64,000 nucleotides of DNA from Ciona intestinalis. Lineage: Eukaryota > Chordata > Ascidiacea > Phlebobranchia > Cionidae. The stretch is taken from the NCBI RefSeq assembly GCF_000224145.3, contig NC_020175.2, positions 161,652-225,651 on the forward strand. The letters are read 5' to 3'. The translations under genes and the position numbers were made by a program. Below the pieces are notes generated by a model. That model was given only the letters and a program-made list of their open reading frames with translations, was not told the DNA's origin and did no database searches. This document shows, in pieces, positions 57,460 to 64,000 of the stretch (the stretch's first letter is position 1; each line of letters begins with the position of its first letter).

Positions 57460-60400
57460 ATGGGGAACCAGTTGGTTGCTACTGCTCCATCTCAAATTTT
57501 GAGTGTGGAAAGTTACCTGGCTGATGCTTCAGAATTTACATTCAACAAAAGCCTTGGAAGCACACGGTTTATGAAAGTAGCGAGAGCAAAATTCCAAGAA
57601 GGAATGGCTGTTGTGAAGGTTTTTGTTATCCCTGATACAACGTTGGATCTAATGTCTTATAGAACAGAGGTGGAAAATATCACGATGAGACTTAAGCAGG
57701 CTTCAAATTGTCTTCCTTTCCAACGCACGATAACTACGGATAAATGTGCCATGTTGATTCGACAATATATTAAACACAACTTGTATGACAGAATAAGCAC
57801 TCGGCCATTTTATAATAACATCGAAAGAAAATGGGTTGCTTTTCAATTACTTTGTGCACTAAACCAAATGGCAAAATGCAATATCTGGCATGGTGATATT
57901 AAGAGTGAAAATGTACTGATTACCAGTTGGAATTGGCTTCTGTTAACTGATTTTGCAAGCTATAAACCCACATACTTACCTGACAACAACCCAGCCGATT
58001 TTAACTATTTTTTCGACACTTCTCGACGAAGAACATGTTACCTAGCACCTGAAAGATTCACTGACAATCAGACCACCCTCGCTTCAAGTGACCATGATAT
58101 TGCAGTTACACATGCAATGGACATTTTCTCAACAGGATGTGTTATAGCAGAGCTGTTCACTGATGGAACACCATTATTTGACCTGTCTCAACTGCTTGCA
58201 TACAGGGAAAATAAGTTTGAACCAACTGCTGTGCTAAACAAAATTGATGATGTAAATGTCCGGGAAATGGTTCGTCACATGATCCAGCCTAACCCAACAA
58301 ACCGTCACAACGCGGAGAAATACCTCACGGAATGGAGAGAGAAGATATTTCCGGATCATTTCTATACCTTTCTTAAGATATACCTGGGAAGATTCTGTGA
58401 GACGCCGCTCTTTTCTGCTGATCAAACCGTTTCTGGGTTGCACAAGGATTTAGACAAGGTTCTGCAAAGTCTTGTTTACAAAGAGAATGCGTCTGATACA
58501 CTGGTCATACTCTCATCACTGTTGCTGTCCTGTGTTCGCAAGTTAAAATACTGCAATTGTAAACTAAAAGCTCTGCATGTCATTGAAGAGTTTGCTAAGC
58601 ATCTCCCATCCAGCGTTATATTGGAGCGATTTATTCCTTATTTGATGGAGTTTTTAAAGGACCATGTGCCTAGGGTCCGAGCCAAAGCAATACGGTCACT
58701 TGCTACTTGTTTAACTTTTGTTTCACAGATCCCAAGGTCAGAAGCAAACATATTCAGTGAGTATATCCTGCCTGGTATCAACACTTGTGCGCAAGACAGT
58801 GCCGTGCCAGTGCGGCAAGCATTTGCTGAAACGATCGCAATATTCGCAGAAAGAGCTCTTAAATTTTTGGACAGTCCCCAGCAAGATTTAAACACATCAT
58901 ACATATCGGCTGTGGGCAGTGACCAACCGAGTTACGACACCCAGCTTCAACTTCTGCGCGATTTAACACAAAACAAAGTACAAGTAATGTTAAGTGATGT
59001 GGACAGCACAGTACGTGAGTGCCTGCTTGAATACTCAGTATCGCGTCTTTGTGCATTTTTTGGTCGGCAAAAAGCAAATGAAGTCCTTCTAAGTCACATG
59101 ATTACTTTCTTAAACGACAAACAAGATTGGCAGTTACGGTCTGCCTTCTTTAAAAGCTTAGTTTCAGTTGCATCTTATATTGGCTGGCAGAGTGCTAATT
59201 TTTTAAAACCACTGTTACAGCAGGGCATGCGTGACCACCAAGAGTTTGTTGTTTCACAAACAACAACTGCGATATCATCTCTTGTTGAGCTTGGTCTTCT
59301 ACCCAAAAACATGATCTTCGAATTGTTAAAAGATACGGTTCCATTTCTTGTCCACCCTTGTGAATGGATTCGTTTGAGCACGGTATCATTCGTGTGCTCA
59401 TGTGGCACTGCGCTTGATACTATAGACATACACTGCTATGTTATACCACTGCTTATGCCTTTCCTACAATACCGTATACTTCAAGTAGATGATCAACAGG
59501 TCCTGCTCAGCGCACTTAAACCTCCAATTAAATTCGCCGTGTATGACTTGGTGTATAACATGCCTAATGTTAAGAATTTATTTGATGCTATGAAAACCAA
59601 GCAGGAAAACCGGCTTCAAAACAAAGTCAGTTTTCTCTCCGATCTTGACCCAAAAACAGAGAACATGCTTCGGAAATTAACTTTAAAAGAAATCTCCAAC
59701 CATGAGGAAGACATGATAATAAACTTGGAAGGTTTTATCACAAAGCAGCAAAAGTATATCCTAGCAAACAGCTCTACAAGCACAGAGTGGCATAATGAAG
59801 ACCGCAACGATGGCAGCGTCATAAACATTTTAAGCCTCGGACCTAACTTTCTGCGACGTCATGCTGATATGGCGAAAGAATCAGACACAACCGTTACAGC
59901 AAGCAAATCAAATACAAAGAAAGCAAGCAGCAAGAAGAAAGTTGTTGAACAAAGTCATGACATGAATGAGGAATGGAGAACAATGTTTGGTGCTGACAAC
60001 TCCAAAGTTTTGCCTCCTGCTCATGTTACGAACAAGAAATCAAACTCTTCCAACCTCTCAATTTCGATGTCGCAGTTAGAAAGCGCTGCCCAACCAATCT
60101 ACCAGATACCTGAAGCAAAACCTGGTGATATTCAGTTCAAATACGCCTCATGCCAGCTGGATTTGCGTGCTTTAGTTCACCATAATAGGGACCTGTATAA
60201 GTATGACTTGAATCAAAGGCAACTTGAGGAGCTTGCAGACACAACAAGCAGTTCGCCCATCACAGACTGGAGGCCACGAGGATTACTGGTTGCGCATATG
60301 CTTGAACACAGAGGGCCAATACACCGTATTGGTGTGAGTCCGTCAAACCATCATTTTGTCACTGTGTCTTCTGACAGGTCTATAAGATTATGGGAATCAG

Positions 60401-61473
60401 CAAAGTTGGAAGGCAAGTCAGTTGTAAACAGGTCACGAGCTTCATGCCAGAGGTTTGGTGGTGCTGTTCGTTGTGTGACTTTCTCAGGGAATGAACAAAT
60501 AGTTTGTTCCTCAGACGATGGCTCCATACATCTCTTATCTGTTGAATCCATGGGTACAAGAACCCCATCTGATAAACAAGACACTACCACCCCAACAAGC
60601 CCGATAATTTACACATATTCAGTGAACCACAGACAGAATGGCAGAGTGACTGATCTAAAGCCGATAATTAACTCCTCTGTTGTTGTATTTACCTCTAGCT
60701 ATGGGAATATAACAGCTCTTGATCTGAGAACAAGGACTCCTGCTTGGAATTTAAAGCATGATCTTAGCAATGGAGTGCCCACAACTTTTTGTGTGGATCC
60801 TAAACAACATTGGTTATGTGTTGGCACAGCAAGGGGGGTACATATATGCTGGGATTTGCGGTTTCAGCTTCCCATAACTAAGTTTTCACATCCATCCATG
60901 GCAGGGGTACGTAGGGTCATGACCCATCCAACCAGAACATCAAATATTGTGTCCGTTGTTACCGGCAACAACGAAGTCAGTGTGTGGGATATTGAAACAG
61001 GGACAAGACAAACAACGTTATGGGGAAGTACTGCCCCTCCTTTGTCACAAACCCAAAAAACAGCGGATTCTGTAAATGGAATTCATGCTTCTATTGGAAA
61101 TGCAGGCGTTTGTATGTACACTGGGGGCACCGATTGTAAAATAAGACTATGGGACCTTCTGAATGCGGAAAATTCCCGTATTATAAGTGGACCTGAGCTA
61201 TCGAACAACCGAAGCTTGTATAATGTGACATATCAAACACGACTTGTAGATGGCACACACATTATACAAGAGCAGTTATCTAAACTTAGACGTGATGAAG
61301 AAACTCAGGCTGAGCAAGAACAATTGTTGGGGGAACAAAAACGCTCCAAAATCAGTGAGCATGTTGTACCATCACATCACTTTGATGTTATAACTGATCT
61401 TGCTATTTTAAACGTTAATCAAAACTTCTTGGTGTCCACCTCCAGAGATGGAGTCGTTAAAATTTGGAAATAA
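57460..61473 (+). CDS. PIK3R4: VPS15, regulatory subunit of class III PI3-kinase
   Basis: A scaffold/pseudokinase that anchors VPS34 and Beclin-1 to membranes for autophagy and endosomal PI3P synthesis. One uninterrupted frame of 1337 residues, against about 1358 in vertebrates. The start MGNQLVATAPSQILSVESYL keeps the N-myristoylation glycine. The kinase-like domain (about 25-320) has HGDIKSENVLI in the catalytic loop and DFAS in place of DFG, followed by ADFNYFFDTSRRRTCYLAPE. These departures are normal for VPS15. HEAT repeats follow (about 360-680, e.g. DHVPRVRAKAIRSLATCL). A charged linker comes next, then a C-terminal WD40 propeller (about 940-1337) with HFVTVSSDRSIRLWESAK, VSVWDIETGTRQTTLWGS and a final STSRDGVVKIWK. 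Lack of introns contrasts with every other long gene in the window. Confidence 0.97.
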   Translation: MGNQLVATAPSQILSVESYLADASEFTFNKSLGSTRFMKVARAKFQEGMAVVKVFVIPDTTLDLMSYRTEVENITMRLKQASNCLPFQRTITTDKCAMLIRQYIKHNLYDRISTRPFYNNIERKWVAFQLLCALNQMAKCNIWHGDIKSENVLITSWNWLLLTDFASYKPTYLPDNNPADFNYFFDTSRRRTCYLAPERFTDNQTTLASSDHDIAVTHAMDIFSTGCVIAELFTDGTPLFDLSQLLAYRENKFEPTAVLNKIDDVNVREMVRHMIQPNPTNRHNAEKYLTEWREKIFPDHFYTFLKIYLGRFCETPLFSADQTVSGLHKDLDKVLQSLVYKENASDTLVILSSLLLSCVRKLKYCNCKLKALHVIEEFAKHLPSSVILERFIPYLMEFLKDHVPRVRAKAIRSLATCLTFVSQIPRSEANIFSEYILPGINTCAQDSAVPVRQAFAETIAIFAERALKFLDSPQQDLNTSYISAVGSDQPSYDTQLQLLRDLTQNKVQVMLSDVDSTVRECLLEYSVSRLCAFFGRQKANEVLLSHMITFLNDKQDWQLRSAFFKSLVSVASYIGWQSANFLKPLLQQGMRDHQEFVVSQTTTAISSLVELGLLPKNMIFELLKDTVPFLVHPCEWIRLSTVSFVCSCGTALDTIDIHCYVIPLLMPFLQYRILQVDDQQVLLSALKPPIKFAVYDLVYNMPNVKNLFDAMKTKQENRLQNKVSFLSDLDPKTENMLRKLTLKEISNHEEDMIINLEGFITKQQKYILANSSTSTEWHNEDRNDGSVINILSLGPNFLRRHADMAKESDTTVTASKSNTKKASSKKKVVEQSHDMNEEWRTMFGADNSKVLPPAHVTNKKSNSSNLSISMSQLESAAQPIYQIPEAKPGDIQFKYASCQLDLRALVHHNRDLYKYDLNQRQLEELADTTSSSPITDWRPRGLLVAHMLEHRGPIHRIGVSPSNHHFVTVSSDRSIRLWESAKLEGKSVVNRSRASCQRFGGAVRCVTFSGNEQIVCSSDDGSIHLLSVESMGTRTPSDKQDTTTPTSPIIYTYSVNHRQNGRVTDLKPIINSSVVVFTSSYGNITALDLRTRTPAWNLKHDLSNGVPTTFCVDPKQHWLCVGTARGVHICWDLRFQLPITKFSHPSMAGVRRVMTHPTRTSNIVSVVTGNNEVSVWDIETGTRQTTLWGSTAPPLSQTQKTADSVNGIHASIGNAGVCMYTGGTDCKIRLWDLLNAENSRIISGPELSNNRSLYNVTYQTRLVDGTHIIQEQLSKLRRDEETQAEQEQLLGEQKRSKISEHVVPSHHFDVITDLAILNVNQNFLVSTSRDGVVKIWK

Positions 61474-63040
61474 ATTTCTATAACACTTTTGGTTAAATTA
61501 TTTTTTCCTTGTTTAAGACTTGAAACTCAGACTTACCAAGAATTTATATATCCTATTATATATACACATTTGAAATTTGGCTGTAGCATAAATAAGGTAT
61601 GGCTTGCTTAGTGTGAGTTTCAAGTCTACTGTTCCATGCTTGAGGTTAATTTACACACCTTCAATAGTTAATATTATGTTAATATGTATGCACCAATGTG
61701 CCAATTATATCCACATGGTATTGCTATTAATATATGTCCTCTGCTTTGGTAAAGCGCTTTTTATTATTATAATTATCAACCAATTACTGTTAAAATTGAT
61801 AATCTCTTGTCTTGCCTCTAGGCGAAATGAATTAGCTGTCAACATAGACATTCGTTTTCATGTGCAATATCTTTGTAGAAAATTACCAAATTAAACTGTG
61901 TGCTGTCAGTTGTCAAACATTGCTTTGCAAAGATATGCTATTGGGCATAAGAAGGGGGTACATTGCAGTTAATCTTTTACAAGTGTGAAATAATATACAA
62001 TACCCCGTTCTTATAGGCTACCTTTATTCTCTCCGTATGAATATATTTGAATTACTATGTCATGTGTGCTTATTCTGTTTTATTCTTTTCAGTCATTTAA
62101 TTCTGGCCTTTGTTCGAAAGAGTTTCTAAAGTTTTAAATGTTTGTATTTCCACTTTGAAGCAAATAAGAGTTTATTCCATTTTGTAATTGTATGTGATGA
62201 TAAGTAGTGCATTAAATTCATCACTGAGTTGTATAGACATTGGTCAAGTTGGATATTATGGAGAATTGCACTTAGAACACAATCTCATCACACAAGATAG
62301 AGTTTACATTGTGAACGTAAAATTGTGTAAACACCAGTGAAAGAAGGTCCCAGAGATCCAACAGTTAATGTGTGGTGGTGCGGATATAATAAAAGTAACA
62401 AAATATTCTGCTAAGAGAGCTTCATATGGCACAATTGCACAAATGCCATCAATTTAGTTTATATTCTTAATAAATAAAATAGTGCATTTCAGATTAGAAA
62501 GCACATATAACAGCTCTAAGATGCTCTACTGCAAAAGTATGCCATTTTAATAAAGAACACTTTAAAAGGAATAGTAGTGTGGGTATACTAGTACATAATG
62601 TTAAACAAGAGTACACACAGTAATACCAAAAAGTAAAGATCCTTATATATCAAATGATTAATGTAAATAATGACCACAAAAGGCTGCCAAGGCAGCAAGA
62701 CACTAAACTGGTATCAAAGAAGACGTACTGTAACACATACCCTGCAGTTTCTTCCATTCAGTACCACGTTAAATGCATTCTAATGAATATGAAGTAACAA
62801 TAAACATTGTCATGTTCACAAAGGAACATGTTATGAGGTTAGGCGCCAAACCTGTGTTTGCAAAGTAGGCAGGCCAACTTTCTGCAATTGATTAATTCCG
62901 AACCACAAAGTTGTAATTATTCCATAGGAATGCATGTTCAACTATCTGTGCCTCCCCTGCATTTTCAAAAGTTTGGCGCCTGTGGTAATGAGGTTAGGAA
63001 GTGTTTGTTGGTAGTAGCTTGAAGAGTTTTACTTCTACTG
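61474..63040. other. Between the PIK3R4 3' end and the SERTA-like gene 3' end
   Basis: Two genes converge. AATAAA signals occur at 62469 and nearby, possible ends for the PIK3R4 transcript. Otherwise AT-rich with one MITE-like element at 62838. Confidence 0.4.
62838..62985. mobile_element. MITE-like element, family B, copy 3
   Basis: The best-preserved copy: left end GTTAGGCGCCAAACCTGTGT, right end TTTCAAAAGTTTGGCGCCTG, so AGGCGCCAAAC is inverted at both ends. The core CTGCAATTGATTAATTCC matches the other two copies. Confidence 0.7.
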
Positions 63041-63931
63041 TCAAGTGGTCACATTTTTTAAAGTCTTGAAAAAACCATCAAGTTCTAAAGGGTCTGTGTG
63101 GTCTGATTCGACAACTGGTGAACACCATGAACCACTAGAGCTCTGATTTACAAGAGGTGAACTTAATGATAGTTCTGATATACTGTTCACCATTGATTTA
63201 ACAGGTGATAGTAAACCAGTTGGAAATTCAGAGTTCGACAATGTAATTCCATGCACCGCTTCTCTGGGCAATTTCGACTTACTCGTTTTAAGTTCACTCT
63301 CAGTTAAAATTGAGTTATCTGAAGCGATTATTGAGATTTGAGTTGGGCTTTGCGATCGTCTGCTTCTCAGTGAGGTTGATTTCGATTTTGAGCTGTTCTT
63401 CCGACAAACGGGTTTCCGTTTTTGTCGCTTCGCCGGTGATGACGGGCACAACTGCTCAGCGATCAATTCCTCTTCTTCCCAATCGCTTCTTTTACGCTTA
63501 GGCGATTCTCCATTGCATACAACACCAGACATTTCAACAGACACACAACTGTCCATGTCAAGTATCTTGGTAGTAATAAGATCTACGCCATTATCCCCTG
63601 TTGTAGCGTAATGCGTCTCCTCATCAAAATCCGTTGTTTCTTCGGCATGAAAGTCAATCCCATGTTCTTCATCATCAATTGAAACCTTTGTCAAGACTGT
63701 CATCATTGTTTGATCATTATCAGCATCAAAGTGTTTAGACGATATCTTTTGCATGATCATCTCAGATGATATTCGTTTCAATGTCGCGCTAAGTATGGCT
63801 TCTTTACAGAAATCGGGAGATCTTCTTTGCTTGTTTGCCTCCTTTTTTTCAATAGTTTCATGCCACAGTTTGTCAAGGTTTGAGTCAGAAACCCATTTCC
63901 TTGAAAATGCCATATCGATTACCATTACCAT
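63041..63931 (-). CDS. SERTA-domain-like nuclear protein
   Basis: 296 residues if started at 63931, or 290 from the inner MAFSRKWVSDSNL at 63913. Residues about 33-62 (SPDFCKEAILSATLKRISSE) resemble the end of a SERTA motif, where a hydrophobic helix ends in LRRIQEEL. The C-terminus (DPLELDGFFKTLKNV) resembles the LTELDHIMEVL ending of SERTAD/CDCA4 proteins. Two basic clusters, KRKRSDW and KRQKRKPVCRK, suggest nuclear import. The rest is acidic and serine-rich. SERTA proteins are transcriptional cofactors of E2F/DP. A 3' splice site AG directly abuts the first ATG, so a further 5' exon beyond the window is possible. Identity rests on two short motifs. Confidence 0.55.
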   Translation of the reverse strand: MVMVIDMAFSRKWVSDSNLDKLWHETIEKKEANKQRRSPDFCKEAILSATLKRISSEMIMQKISSKHFDADNDQTMMTVLTKVSIDDEEHGIDFHAEETTDFDEETHYATTGDNGVDLITTKILDMDSCVSVEMSGVVCNGESPKRKRSDWEEEELIAEQLCPSSPAKRQKRKPVCRKNSSKSKSTSLRSRRSQSPTQISIIASDNSILTESELKTSKSKLPREAVHGITLSNSEFPTGLLSPVKSMVNSISELSLSSPLVNQSSSGSWCSPVVESDHTDPLELDGFFKTLKNVTT

Positions 63932-64000
63932 CTATATTGAACAAATCTGTAAATGTATACGAATGTAAGTTATATGGCTAGAAAAGATCACATAAAACTA

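Noticed and set aside
1..64000. CRISPR arrays, bacterial operons, tRNA or rRNA genes
   Set aside because: No regularly spaced repeats with unique spacers. The tRNA-like heads are SINE promoters that lack a full cloverleaf. Gene structures are plainly eukaryotic.

Overview
This window reads as nuclear DNA of a tunicate, most likely a Ciona species. That is inference: the DNA is AT-rich, the genes are chordate-type with many short GT-AG introns, and short interspersed repeats and MITEs are dense. No database search was possible. Gene names rest on recognisable protein motifs and on exon phases that join correctly.

Layout. (1) 185-2332, + strand: the last six coding exons of syntaxin-5 (STX5), a Golgi Qa-SNARE. 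(2) 3726-15815, - strand: a complete 23-exon glucosidase II alpha subunit (GANAB), tail to tail with STX5. (3) About 15.8-35.5 kb: a repeat-rich, gene-poor island. It holds tRNA-derived SINEs, an unclassified interspersed family (called C here), a TTAA-flanked element, a long inverted repeat, a hammerhead-ribozyme-like motif and a 50-base assembly gap. Also in it are a small secreted H-type-lectin-like gene (23486-24000) followed by a broken two-exon coding segment, an ANKLE1-like LEM/GIY-YIG nuclease gene (27829-28913, -), and a frameshifted fragment of a goose-type lysozyme gene (about 33040-33286). (4) 35566-49730, - strand: a CBL E3 ubiquitin ligase with TKB, RING, proline-rich and C-terminal UBA regions. 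(5) 51151-56515, - strand: ALDH4A1, the mitochondrial P5C dehydrogenase, in 11 exons. (6) 57460-61473, + strand: PIK3R4/VPS15, 1337 residues in one uninterrupted exon, divergent from ALDH4A1 with 944 bp between the start codons. (7) 63041-63931, - strand: a SERTA-domain-like nuclear protein.

The housekeeping genes do not form one pathway. STX5 (ER-Golgi fusion) and GANAB (ER glycan trimming) serve the early secretory route. VPS15 and CBL both act in endosomal trafficking and signal down-regulation. ALDH4A1 acts in mitochondrial proline breakdown. I found no operon-like tight spacing. The most unusual material is in the repeat island and in the last part of CBL, where the proline-rich part and the UBA domain lie in different reading frames.
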